The notes under the pieces: generated by a model
What the model saw: only the letters and a program-made list of their open reading frames with translations
Told to the model about the DNA's origin: nothing
Database searches by the model: none
Position numbers and translations under genes: made by a program
Shown: positions 6,264 through 14,518 of the stretch, piece after piece
Position numbering within the stretch: the first letter of the stretch is position 1
Layout: each line of letters opens with the position of its first letter
Assembly (NCBI GenBank): GCA_036009105.1
Contig: DASYMJ010000314.1
Coordinates: 1-20,098 of the forward strand
Reading direction: 5' to 3'
DNA: 20,098 bases
Source: JAFAVZ01 sp036009105
GTDB taxonomy: Bacteria; Acidobacteriota; Thermoanaerobaculia; Gp7-AA8

Positions 6264-7376
6264 ATGCACACCGAGCTCGCAGCGCTCACACTCCTCTTCC
6301 TCTGCAGTGCCGTCACGTCCTACGTGGCCACCGGCATCGTGCGCAAGGCCTCGGAGCAGGCGGGCCTGGTCGACCGGCCGGACGACCACCGCAAGCATCA
6401 CGCGAGCGCCACCCCGCGCCTGGGCGGGCTGGCCATCATCTTCGGCTTCGGCTTTCCCCTCCTGCTCGTCGCCGGCAACTCGCACGCGGCGGAGCTGGTG
6501 GCGAAGAACATCTCCTATCTGTTCGCCATGCTCGCCGGCGGCTCCCTCATCGTCGGCCTCGGCGTGTACGACGACATCGTGGGGGCGAACGCGCCGAAGA
6601 AGTTCCTGGTGCAGACCGCCGCCGCCGTCATCCTGGTCAGCTTCGGCTTCAAGTTCACCTTCGTCTCCCTGGCCGGGCAGGTGTTCGAGCTCGGCGTCGT
6701 CGGCGTGCTGGCCTCCATCGTCTGGATCGTCGGCGTGGTCAACGCGGTCAACTTCATCGACGGCATCGACACGCTGGCCACGGTCGTCTCCATCACCATC
6801 GCCGTCTCCTTCGGCATCGTGGCCATCATCCGCCAGGACGTCTTCACGCTGGTGATCATGACCGCGCTGGCGGGCAGCCTGATCGGCTTCTTCCCCTGGA
6901 ACCGGCCGCCGGCGCGCATCTTCATGGGAGACAGCGGCAGCCTCTTCATCGGCCTGATCCTCGCCGCCTGCTCCCTGGCCAAGCCGAGCAAGTCGCCCAT
7001 CGCCTTCGCCGTCGGCGGCCCGATGCTCGCACTGGCCCTGCCGGTGATCGATACGCTCTTCGTGATGAGCCACCGCTTCCGCGGCGCCTCCACCATCCGG
7101 GAGCGGATCTCCCGGATGTTCAACGCCGACCGGCGGCACATCCATCACATCCTGGTGGCGCGCTTCGGCAGCACGTTCAAGGCGACGCTGATGATCTGGA
7201 TCGTCACCCTCTTCTTCGGCGCCTCCGCCGTGATGACCGCCTATCAGGGGACGAAGCTGTACGGCTACACCCTCGGCATCGTCGGCTTCGTCGCGCTGAT
7301 CCTGCTCCGCTACTGGCGCCGGCCGGCCCAGCCGATGGAGGAGCCGGAGGTGGTGGCCGGAACGGACGCGGCCTGA
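6264..7376 (+). CDS. WecA/TagO/MraY-family undecaprenyl-phosphate sugar-1-phosphate transferase
   Basis: This 370-residue polytopic protein should transfer a UDP-linked HexNAc-1-phosphate to undecaprenyl phosphate, the priming step of glycan synthesis at the cytosolic face of the inner membrane. Family motifs are present in order: DRPDDHRKHH with PRLGG (37-55), the VYDD acidic pair (Asp103/Asp104), NAVNFIDGIDTLA (160-172) with its catalytic-loop Asp residues, ARIFMGDSGS (217-226), and the RRHIHH histidine motif (290-295) typical of the WecA branch. IDGIDTLA differs slightly from the usual DGLDGLA. About ten membrane segments alternate with these loops. The ATG at 6264 is chosen because it begins the first membrane segment; no strong Shine-Dalgarno is seen. 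It heads a tight operon, and asnB starts 2 bp after its stop. The exact sugar donor is not predictable. Confidence 0.93.
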   Translation: MHTELAALTLLFLCSAVTSYVATGIVRKASEQAGLVDRPDDHRKHHASATPRLGGLAIIFGFGFPLLLVAGNSHAAELVAKNISYLFAMLAGGSLIVGLGVYDDIVGANAPKKFLVQTAAAVILVSFGFKFTFVSLAGQVFELGVVGVLASIVWIVGVVNAVNFIDGIDTLATVVSITIAVSFGIVAIIRQDVFTLVIMTALAGSLIGFFPWNRPPARIFMGDSGSLFIGLILAACSLAKPSKSPIAFAVGGPMLALALPVIDTLFVMSHRFRGASTIRERISRMFNADRRHIHHILVARFGSTFKATLMIWIVTLFFGASAVMTAYQGTKLYGYTLGIVGFVALILLRYWRRPAQPMEEPEVVAGTDAA

Positions 7377-7378
7377 TC

Positions 7379-9130
7379 ATGTGCGGGATCGCCGCCTGCT
7401 TCGGCTACAGAGATGGCGCGCCGCCCGTCGACGCCGCCGAGCTGCAGCGCGTGACGGACCAGATGTTCCGCCGCGGGCCCGACGCGGGCGGCACGTGGGT
7501 GGATGGCCGCATCGGTCTCGGCTCGCGCCGGCTGGCCATCATCGACCTCAGCGCCGAGGGAACGCAGCCGATGTGGGACGTCGAGCGCGAGCTGGTCATC
7601 GCCTACAACGGCGAGATCTACAACCATCGCGAGCTGCGGGTGCGCCTGGAGGCCGGCGGCGCGCGTTTCCACTCCACCACCGACACCGAGGTTTTGCTGC
7701 AGCTTTTCCGGCGGGACGGGGAGCGCATGGTGGACCTGCTGCGCGGCATGTACGCCTTCGCCATCTGGGACTTTCGGGCGAAACGCCTCTTCGTGGCGCG
7801 CGATCCGTACGGCATCAAGCCGCTCTACTTCGCCGATGACGGGCAGACGTTCCGCGCCGCGTCGCAGGTGAAGGCGCTGCTCGCGGGCGGCGCCATCCCG
7901 GCCACGCGGGACACGGCCGGCATGGCCGGCTTCTTCCTCACCGGCAGCGTGCCGGAGCCGTTCACGACGTACAGCGCGATCTGCTCGGTCGAGGCGGGAA
8001 CGTCGTTCTTCGTCGAGGCGAACGGCCGCAGCCCCGAGCGGCGCCATTACTCCATCGCCGCCACGCTGCGCCGCGGCGACGACCAGCGGAGCATCGCCCG
8101 GCTGGTCACGCCGGAGCAGATGCTGCGCGAGCGGGTCACCGAGTCGATCGACTATCACCTCGTCTCCGACGTGCCGGTCGGCGCGTTCCTCTCCGCCGGC
8201 ATCGACTCCACCACGCTCCTCGCGCTCGCCGCGCAGCGGACCAGCGAGCCGCTGCGCACCGTGACCATGGCCTTCGAGGAGTTCCGCGGCGGGCATGACG
8301 ACGAGGCGCCGCTGGCGGAGCGCTTCGCCGCCGAGCGCGGCGCGCGGCACACCACCCGGCTGGTCACGAAGACGGAGTTCCTGGACGACCTGCCGCGCAT
8401 CTTCGCCGCCATGGATCAGCCGACCATCGACGGGGTGAACACCTGGTTCGTGAGCAAGGCGGCCGCGGAGCTGGGCTTGAAGGTCGCGCTCTCCGGCATC
8501 GGCGGGGACGAGCTGTTCGGCAGCTATCCGGCCTTCCGCGAAGTGCCGCGCATCGTCAGCCTGGCCCGCCTGCCGTTCGGCTCGCGCGCCGCGCGCTTCG
8601 CCTCGAACAGTCCGAAGACGCGAGCCATCGCCGACTACGGCACCTCCTGGGCCGGCGCCTACTTCGTGAAGCGCGGCCTCTTCATGCCCGATGAGCTGCC
8701 GCAGCTGATGGGGGCCGCCGCGGCGGAAGAAGGACTGCTGCGCCTGAACCTGATCGAGCGGATGGGCGAAAAACTGGAGCCCGATCCGCGCACCTCCTTC
8801 GGCCGGGTGGCCGTGCTCGAGGCGGCGCAGTACATGCGCAACCAGCTGCTGCGCGACACCGACTGGGCGAGCATGGCCCACTCCCTGGAAGTGCGCACGC
8901 CGCTTGTCGATGCCGCGCTGCTGCGCCAGCTCGCGCCGGTGCTGGTGGACTACGGCAGCCGCTGCAAGCAGGCCTTCGCCGCCGCTCCGTCCGACCCGCT
9001 CCCGAAATGGCTGGCTAAGCGGCGGAAGACCGGCTTCCTCACGCCGCTGCCGCAATGGCTGCAGCTCCCGGCGGACGGCACCAGCACGCGGATGCGCAGC
9101 TGGGCGCGGATGGTCTATGAGGCTGCCTAG
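7379..9130 (+). CDS. asnB: Asparagine synthase-like glutamine-hydrolysing amidotransferase
   Basis: This 583-residue protein has the full AsnB layout. The N-terminal glutaminase has its catalytic Cys2 (MCGI), Arg-rich loop GSRRLAIIDLS (48-58), NGEIYNH (77-83) and TDTEVLL (101-107). The C-terminal synthetase domain has the ATP-pyrophosphatase loop DVPVGAFLSAGIDST (264-278), SGIGGDELFGSY, then SMAHSLEVRTP and RRKTGF near the end. It shows SAGIDST and RDPYGIKPLY instead of the textbook SGGLDSS and RDRxGxKPLY, which is common in AsnB paralogues from polysaccharide loci. It may make asparagine, or it may amidate a carboxylated sugar such as a uronic acid. Its place between a priming transferase and a glycosyltransferase favours the second, but this is inference. 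All catalytic elements look intact. Confidence 0.93.
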   Translation: MCGIAACFGYRDGAPPVDAAELQRVTDQMFRRGPDAGGTWVDGRIGLGSRRLAIIDLSAEGTQPMWDVERELVIAYNGEIYNHRELRVRLEAGGARFHSTTDTEVLLQLFRRDGERMVDLLRGMYAFAIWDFRAKRLFVARDPYGIKPLYFADDGQTFRAASQVKALLAGGAIPATRDTAGMAGFFLTGSVPEPFTTYSAICSVEAGTSFFVEANGRSPERRHYSIAATLRRGDDQRSIARLVTPEQMLRERVTESIDYHLVSDVPVGAFLSAGIDSTTLLALAAQRTSEPLRTVTMAFEEFRGGHDDEAPLAERFAAERGARHTTRLVTKTEFLDDLPRIFAAMDQPTIDGVNTWFVSKAAAELGLKVALSGIGGDELFGSYPAFREVPRIVSLARLPFGSRAARFASNSPKTRAIADYGTSWAGAYFVKRGLFMPDELPQLMGAAAAEEGLLRLNLIERMGEKLEPDPRTSFGRVAVLEAAQYMRNQLLRDTDWASMAHSLEVRTPLVDAALLRQLAPVLVDYGSRCKQAFAAAPSDPLPKWLAKRRKTGFLTPLPQWLQLPADGTSTRMRSWARMVYEAA

Positions 9131-9145
9131 GAGCGCGAGCCGGCA

Positions 9146-10189
9146 ATGAGGGTCCTTCTCCTCTGCACCGACGCGTTCGGCGGCCACGGCGGCATCGCCC
9201 TGTTCAACCGCGAGCTGACCTCCGCCCTCTCCGCCCACCCGCGCATCGAGCAGACCGTGGTCGTGCCGCGCCTCATCCGCGGCGAGCTGCAGGCCATCCC
9301 GCCCCGCGTCACCTTCCTGCCCGACGCGGCGCGAGGCAACGCGAGCTACGCGCGCACCATCCTCCGGCTGATGCGCCAGCACTTCGACCTGGTCATCTGC
9401 GGCCACGTGAACCTGCTGCCGGTCGCGGGCGCCATCGCAAACGATCCGCTGCTGATCACGCACGGCATCGACGCCTGGAAGCCGATCGCCTCGCCCTTCG
9501 CGCGCCGGGTGCTGCCGCGCTGCCGCGGCGTGGTCGCGGTCAGCCAGCTCACCATCGACCGCTTCCTCGACTGGTCCCATTTCGCCGGCCGCAAGTTCGT
9601 GCTCCCCAACGCCATTCGAGCCGGCCAGTACGGCATCCGCCCCAGGAGCGATGTGCTGCTCGACCGCTGGTCGCTGCGCGGCAAGCGGGTGCTGCTCACC
9701 GTCGGCCGCGTCGTGGCCGAGGAGCGGTACAAAGGGTTCGATGAGGTGATCGACGTGCTGCCCGAGCTGCCGGAGGACGTCGTTTATCTGGTGGCGGGCG
9801 GCGGCAACGATTTGCCGCGATTGCGGCGGAAGGCGCCGCCCGGCCGGGTCGTCTTCACCGGCTTCTTCGATGAGAGCGAGAAGGCCGATCTCTACAACCT
9901 CGCGGATGTGTACGTGATGCCTAGCCGCGGCGAGGGCTTCGGCTTCGTCTTCCTCGAGGCGCTCGCCTCCGGCGTCCCGGCCATCGGCAGCCGCTTCGAC
10001 GGCGGCCGCGAGGCGCTCCTCGGCGGCGAGTTGGGGCTGCTCGTCGACCCTTCCAGCCCGCCCGAGATCCGCGCCGCCATCCTGGAGCTCCTCGCCCGCG
10101 CCGAGCGACGCATCCCCGAACGGCTGGAGTTCTTCTCCTATCCCAATTTCGAGAAGCGCGTGCACGCTATCATCGACGCGCTCGCGTAA
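9146..10189 (+). CDS. GT4 family glycosyltransferase
   Basis: This 347-residue GT-B enzyme has the Gly-rich donor/acceptor loop GGHGG at residues 12-16. The C-terminal domain begins with KRVLLTVGRVVAEERYKGFDE (180-200), including the conserved Lys196. The E-x7-E motif of GT4 is Glu263-GFGFVFL-Glu271, followed by ALASGVPAIGS and a GG..LL stretch typical of nucleotide-sugar binding. It is expected to act on the cytosolic face, adding a sugar from a nucleotide donor to the lipid-linked glycan with retention of configuration. It lies 15 bp after asnB and 4 bp before the ABC permease. TAGGAG about 12 nt before the ATG is a weak ribosome site. Donor and linkage cannot be read from the sequence. Confidence 0.93.
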   Translation: MRVLLLCTDAFGGHGGIALFNRELTSALSAHPRIEQTVVVPRLIRGELQAIPPRVTFLPDAARGNASYARTILRLMRQHFDLVICGHVNLLPVAGAIANDPLLITHGIDAWKPIASPFARRVLPRCRGVVAVSQLTIDRFLDWSHFAGRKFVLPNAIRAGQYGIRPRSDVLLDRWSLRGKRVLLTVGRVVAEERYKGFDEVIDVLPELPEDVVYLVAGGGNDLPRLRRKAPPGRVVFTGFFDESEKADLYNLADVYVMPSRGEGFGFVFLEALASGVPAIGSRFDGGREALLGGELGLLVDPSSPPEIRAAILELLARAERRIPERLEFFSYPNFEKRVHAIIDALA

Positions 10190-10193
10190 GCCC

Positions 10194-11009
10194 ATGCACA
10201 GAGTCATCAAACGCCGCACCGGCCTGGCTCGCCTCGACCTCGACGAGTTGTGGCGCTATCGCGAGCTGGTCGGCTTCCTCGCCTGGCGCGATGTCGTGCT
10301 GCGCTACAAGCAGACCGCCATCGGCGTGATGTGGGCCTTCATCCGCCCGTTCGTGACCATGGTCATTTTCACCGTCGTCTTCGGCCGCATCGCCAAGCTC
10401 CCCTCGGACGGCGTGCCGTATCCGATCCTCACCTTCGCCGCGCTCCTGCCGTGGATGTTCTTCTCCACCGCCTTCGTCGACGCGGCGAACACGGTGGTCG
10501 GCAACGGGCACATGATCTCCAAGATCTACTTCCCCCGCCTCGTCCTGCCGCTCGCCTCCGTGGCCGTCGGCGCGATCGACTTCCTCGTCTCCATGGCGTT
10601 CCTGGTCGGGCTGATGGGCATCTATCGCTTCCTCCCCTCGGCCAACATCATCTATCTGCCGTTCTTCATCCTGCTCTGCGCCGCCCTCACCATCGGCCTC
10701 GGCCTCTGGTTCGCCGCCTGGTACGTGAAGTACCGCGACATCCGCCACCTCATCCCCTTCCTCGTGCAGATCGGCCTCTACGCCTCGCCGGTGGCGTACA
10801 GCACCTCGCGCATCCCGGAGCAGTGGCGCTTCCTCTACTCGCTCAATCCGATGGTCGGCATCATCGACGGCTTCCGCTGGTCGATCCTCGGCCGCTCGGC
10901 GCTGTACCTGCCGGGCCTGGTCGCCGGCACGGTCATCACCATGCTGGTGCTCTTCGGCGGCCTGTACTACTTCAAACAGACCGAGCCGCGCTTCGCGGAC
11001 TTCATCTAA
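10194..11009 (+). CDS. wzm: ABC-2 type polysaccharide export permease
   Basis: This 271-residue protein is the membrane subunit of a Wzm/TagG/KpsM-type exporter. The N-terminal cytosolic stretch contains LAWRDVVLRYKQTAIGVMWAFIRP (about 29-52), the amphipathic entry helix and family signature of ABC-2 polysaccharide permeases. Six membrane segments follow, and the C-terminal YSLNPMVGIIDGFRW segment and final QTEPRFADFI are characteristic. The length is normal. The ATPase gene starts within its stop codon (1-bp overlap at 11009). With the ATPase it would move undecaprenyl-linked glycan to the periplasmic face. TagG/RfbA names are used for the same family elsewhere. Confidence 0.95.
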   Translation: MHRVIKRRTGLARLDLDELWRYRELVGFLAWRDVVLRYKQTAIGVMWAFIRPFVTMVIFTVVFGRIAKLPSDGVPYPILTFAALLPWMFFSTAFVDAANTVVGNGHMISKIYFPRLVLPLASVAVGAIDFLVSMAFLVGLMGIYRFLPSANIIYLPFFILLCAALTIGLGLWFAAWYVKYRDIRHLIPFLVQIGLYASPVAYSTSRIPEQWRFLYSLNPMVGIIDGFRWSILGRSALYLPGLVAGTVITMLVLFGGLYYFKQTEPRFADFI

Positions 11010-12229
11010 TGCAGACCACGGTCGCCGGCCACGGCGTCTCCAAGCTCTACCGCCTCGGCACCGGCTCGACGGCGTACCAGCTCTTGCGCGAGCGGCTCAT
11101 GTACGCGCTGCGCCACGGCCTGCGTCCGCCGCCGCAGGAGGGCTCCGACTTCTGGGCGCTGAGCGACGTCTCCTTCAACGTCGGCGATGGCGAGGTGGTG
11201 GGGCTCATCGGCAAGAACGGCGCGGGGAAGTCGACGCTGCTGAAGATCATCAGCCAGATCACCGAGCCGACCAACGGAGAGGTGCACGTCTTCGGGCGGG
11301 TGGCGAGCCTGCTGGAGGTCGGCATCGGCTTCCATCCCGAGCTCACCGGCCGGGAGAATGTCTTTCTCAACGGCGCCATCCTCGGCATGGGGCGGGCGGA
11401 GATCCGCCGCAAGTTCGACGAGATCGTGTCGTTCTCCGAGGTCGAGAAGTTCATCGACACGCCGGTGAAGCGCTACTCCTCCGGCATGTACGTGCGCCTC
11501 GCCTTCGCGGTGGCGGCGCACCTGGAGTCGGAGATCCTGATCGTCGATGAAGTGCTGGCCGTGGGCGATGCGCAGTTCCAGCAGAAGTGCCTCGGCAAGA
11601 TGCGCAGCATCCGCTCGGAAGGGCGGTCGGTGATCGTGGTCAGCCACAACATGGCCACGGTGACCAGCCTCTGCCAGCGCGTGATCTGGCTGGTCGAAGG
11701 GCGCATCAAAGCGGAGGGGCCGACCGCCGAGGTGGTGGGCCGGTATCTCTCCGAGGGGCTGCAGAACGATCTGGTCTGGACGCCGCGGCATGCCACGACC
11801 GAGGCGTTTCACTATCACTCCGTTGCGGTCGTGCGCGGCGATACGGGAGAGGCGGTGGAGGCGATTCCGGCGGATGCAGGCGTCGACGTGGTGATCGACT
11901 TCTCGATCCACACGCCGTTCCCGCCGGGACGCATCGAGGTGATCCTGCGCAACGACGCGGGCGAGGTGTTGCTCACCTCGACCAGCTCGGACGGCTTCGC
12001 GGAGAAGTACCACCCGTGGACCCTCGGCCGCCACCAGTACCGGGCCCACGTTCCGCCGCATCTGCTCGCGCCGGGCCGGTACTTTCTGAGCGTGACCGAG
12101 CCGTGCGGCGGCTACGACATCCTGCGCGACAACGTGCTCTCCTTCAGCGTGAGCGAGCAGAACAGCCTCGTGGCTCGCGACGGGCGGCAGGGGAAGGTCG
12201 CCCCGCAGCTGGCGTGGACGCGCGCATGA
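11009..12229 (+). CDS. wzt: Polysaccharide ABC transporter ATPase with C-terminal extension (Wzt-like)
   Basis: This 406-residue ATPase has Walker A GKNGAGKST (68-76), the RYSSGMYVRLAF signature region (155-166, the usual YSSGM variant in this branch), Walker B ILIVDE (176-181) and the H-loop His213 in VVSHN. The LLEVGIGFHPELTGREN segment (101-117) is diagnostic of polysaccharide/teichoic-acid exporters. After about residue 255 there is a beta-rich extension of ~150 residues, containing INDFSIHTPF-like and EVILRNDAGEVLL strands. It fits the Wzt C-terminal carbohydrate-binding fold, which in characterised O-antigen systems recognises the capped non-reducing end. The ATG at 11009 overlaps the permease stop. 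The stop overlaps the next ATG by 4 bp (12226-12229). Confidence 0.94.
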   Translation: MQTTVAGHGVSKLYRLGTGSTAYQLLRERLMYALRHGLRPPPQEGSDFWALSDVSFNVGDGEVVGLIGKNGAGKSTLLKIISQITEPTNGEVHVFGRVASLLEVGIGFHPELTGRENVFLNGAILGMGRAEIRRKFDEIVSFSEVEKFIDTPVKRYSSGMYVRLAFAVAAHLESEILIVDEVLAVGDAQFQQKCLGKMRSIRSEGRSVIVVSHNMATVTSLCQRVIWLVEGRIKAEGPTAEVVGRYLSEGLQNDLVWTPRHATTEAFHYHSVAVVRGDTGEAVEAIPADAGVDVVIDFSIHTPFPPGRIEVILRNDAGEVLLTSTSSDGFAEKYHPWTLGRHQYRAHVPPHLLAPGRYFLSVTEPCGGYDILRDNVLSFSVSEQNSLVARDGRQGKVAPQLAWTRA

Positions 12230-13611
12230 AGCGCAGCGCGTGGCTGGCGGTGCTGATCGGTCTGCTGCCGGTGCTGTGCGTCTGGGTGCACAAGGTCCTG
12301 CTCCATCCCCGGCCGTTCTGGATCGTTTTCTACGATCCGGAGACTTTGTATTTTTACAACGCGCTGCGCATCGCCACCCTGCGCTGGCCCCTGCCGCTGG
12401 AAACGCCGGGCGGGCCGGTGATCCTGCTCAGCGTGCCGCTGGCGCTGCTCACCGGCCGCACGCCGCTGACCTTCGACGTTTTCCGCCTGCTCGCCTATTC
12501 GCTGACCTTCGTGCTCACCATCGGCGCCGCCTACCTGCTGGCCCGCGTCGTCCTCCGCGAGCTCCCGCCCATCCTCGGCGCGATCGCCATCTTCACCTTC
12601 TTCGCCGCGCCGCAGGCGCTGGAGTACTTCACGGTGTGGAGTCCGGAGGCGGTCTATTTCGTGGTCGGGTCGATCGCCGCGGCACTGCTCTGGCGCGAGC
12701 TTCACGACGATGGCAGCACGCTGCTCGCGGCCCTGGCCATCGGCCTCTGCATCGCGACGAAGTTCACGTTCGTGGCCTGGGTGCCGGCGCATCTGCTGGC
12801 CATGCTCGCCGCGCGACGCTGGCGCAAGATCCCGATCGCGATGGGCGGATATCTGGCCGGCTTCGTCCTCTTCACCCTGCCCATCATTCCGAACTACGGC
12901 GCGATCTTCACCCGCCTCTTTCAGTTCGCCTCGCGCTCCGGCGAGTACGGCAGCGGCTCGGCCTCGCTCGCGCCGCTCGGCGTGCTGGCCGGCGCCGTGG
13001 CCAGCGCGAAGGTGTGGCATGCCTGGCTGCTGCTCATCGCCATCGGCGCCGCGATCGCCGCAGGGCGGAAGCGCGAGCTCGTGCCGCTGCTCGTGTTCGC
13101 CGCAACGGCCACGCTGATGACGTACGCGGTGGCCATCCGCTACATGCCGCCGCGCTACATCCTGGCCAACGGGGTGACGGCGGCGATGCTGTTCGCCATC
13201 GCGGCGCACGCGGTGCAGCGGCGCGACGTGCTCGCCGCGGTCTGCGTCCTCGCCGTGCCGGTCGGCGCGAAGTCGATCGCCGGCGATCTGCGCACCCACC
13301 GCGAGCGGCTGGCCGAAGGGGTGGCCACGCATCACGCGATCCACTCGGTGGTGCGCGGCGTGGTGGTGTACGGCTGGCGCGCGCCGGAGCCGTCCTTCGC
13401 GCTACGCATTCTCGCCTACGACAAATGCTGGCTGCGCGCGATCGAGACGCGCTATCCGAACGACGGCCACTACAACCCGTGGCACGGCGGCGTGATCCTG
13501 CCGCAGGGCCGCACGTCGTGGGATTACGCCGTGGTCAACGACGAGGATGCAAAGGCGATCGGCGGCACGAAGGTCGGCCGCGTGCGCGAGCTCAACATCA
13601 TCCGGCGATGA
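12226..13611 (+). CDS. Polytopic membrane protein, probable GT-C type glycosyltransferase
   Basis: This 461-residue protein has about nine to eleven membrane segments and a soluble C-terminal tail of roughly 90 residues. After the first membrane segment comes FYDPETLYFYNALR (35-48). An acidic residue in the first periplasmic loop (Asp37) is the hallmark of GT-C enzymes such as ArnT/PMT-like transferases, which use polyprenyl-phosphate sugars. The sequence match is general, so an unrelated envelope protein is possible. The start ATG overlaps the wzt stop (ATGA, 12226-12229), so it belongs to the export operon. Its 3' end overlaps the convergent GT2 gene by 14 bp, leaving no room for a separate terminator. 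It may add a side-branch sugar outside the membrane. Confidence 0.75.
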   Translation: MKRSAWLAVLIGLLPVLCVWVHKVLLHPRPFWIVFYDPETLYFYNALRIATLRWPLPLETPGGPVILLSVPLALLTGRTPLTFDVFRLLAYSLTFVLTIGAAYLLARVVLRELPPILGAIAIFTFFAAPQALEYFTVWSPEAVYFVVGSIAAALLWRELHDDGSTLLAALAIGLCIATKFTFVAWVPAHLLAMLAARRWRKIPIAMGGYLAGFVLFTLPIIPNYGAIFTRLFQFASRSGEYGSGSASLAPLGVLAGAVASAKVWHAWLLLIAIGAAIAAGRKRELVPLLVFAATATLMTYAVAIRYMPPRYILANGVTAAMLFAIAAHAVQRRDVLAAVCVLAVPVGAKSIAGDLRTHRERLAEGVATHHAIHSVVRGVVVYGWRAPEPSFALRILAYDKCWLRAIETRYPNDGHYNPWHGGVILPQGRTSWDYAVVNDEDAKAIGGTKVGRVRELNIIRR

Positions 13612-14518
13612 CTTTGCGCACCCGCCACAGCGCGCGGTCGGCCGTCGACGGCGGCTCCAGCTCCGCCACCACGTTCTCCAGCTTCGCGGCGATCGGCGGC
13701 GGCAGCTGCCCGCGCTTCTGCCAGCGCTCCCACAGGTAGGCGTAGCGCACGCGCAATGCGCGCGGCAGCTCGCGGCGCTTGCGCATGCGTCCGAGGGTGA
13801 GGAGGTTGCTGACCACGCCCTCCCAGACCAGCCAGTCGTTCTTGCGGAAGACGCCGCTGACGGAGTCGGGCACGGTGCGGTACCAGACGCCGACGTACGC
13901 GCGGTGGGCGACCACGCCGTCCTGCTCCAGCACGCGGCCGACCACTTCCGTATCCGAGGCGCAGCCGAAGCGCTCGTCCCAGGCCGCGATGTGCGAGCGG
14001 CGGAAGAGCAGCGCGCAGCTGTGCCAGAGCTGATGGCCGTGCGCGGCGACGGCCCACCAGCGCTCGGTGGGGAGGTCTTGATCGCGATACGGATCGATGC
14101 CCGCCCGGAGCATGGCGTCGTCGGCCGGCAGCGCGCCGAACGGCTCCAGCTGCTCGTCGCACATCAGGGTGCGGACGCCCGCCGCAATGGCCCCCGTTTG
14201 CACCGCCTCGGTGAGCACTTGGAGCGCGCGCGGCCGGAACACATCATCCGCATCAAGCTTGATGACCAGCTCGTGCCGAGCCTCGGAGAGGCAGCGGTTC
14301 CAGTTGCCGGTCATGCCGCGGTTCGTCTCGTTGCGGAAGATGCGGATGCGCTTTTCTTTCGCGCCCCAGGCATCGAGGATTTGCGGCGTGTCGTCCGTGC
14401 TGCGGTCGTCGACGGCGACGATCTCCCAGTCGCCGAACGTCTGCGCGATGACGCTCTCGATGGCCGCGGACACGTACTTTGCGGCGTTGTAGGCGGGCAG
14501 GAGGACGGAGACGGTCAT
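13598..14518 (-). CDS. GT2 family glycosyltransferase
   Basis: This 306-residue GT-A enzyme has the N-terminal VSVLLPAYNAAKYVSAAIES signature (3-22), the nucleotide-binding VDDRSTDDT (36-44) and the metal-binding LDADD at 88-92 (Asp89-x-Asp91). No membrane segments are seen, so it is cytosolic or peripheral. It is not a GtrB/DPM1-like polyprenyl-phosphate transferase, because the C-terminal membrane hairpin is missing. I chose the ATG at 14518 because it overlaps the upstream GT4 stop by 4 bp (14515-14518) and starts the canonical motif. The frame stays open upstream to 15862, but that stretch is antisense-type translation of the GT4 gene. It is the last gene of the minus-strand block and ends 14 bp inside the convergent GT-C-like gene. 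Confidence 0.92.
   Translation of the reverse strand: MTVSVLLPAYNAAKYVSAAIESVIAQTFGDWEIVAVDDRSTDDTPQILDAWGAKEKRIRIFRNETNRGMTGNWNRCLSEARHELVIKLDADDVFRPRALQVLTEAVQTGAIAAGVRTLMCDEQLEPFGALPADDAMLRAGIDPYRDQDLPTERWWAVAAHGHQLWHSCALLFRRSHIAAWDERFGCASDTEVVGRVLEQDGVVAHRAYVGVWYRTVPDSVSGVFRKNDWLVWEGVVSNLLTLGRMRKRRELPRALRVRYAYLWERWQKRGQLPPPIAAKLENVVAELEPPSTADRALWRVRKVIAG

Noticed and set aside
6092..6316. N-terminal extension of ETF-QO to 6316
   Set aside because: The extension translates the inverted repeat and the start of the divergent WecA-like gene. A Shine-Dalgarno supports the ATG at 6091.
7310..10219. A 969-residue open frame on the minus strand opposite wecA-like, asnB and GT4 genes
   Set aside because: It is antisense to three genes with clear family motifs. 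Its translation is Arg/Glu/Asp/Ala-rich low-complexity sequence typical of high-GC shadow frames.
12112..13344. A 410-residue minus-strand open frame across wzt and the GT-C-like gene
   Set aside because: It crosses two coupled plus-strand genes and reads as charged low-complexity sequence.
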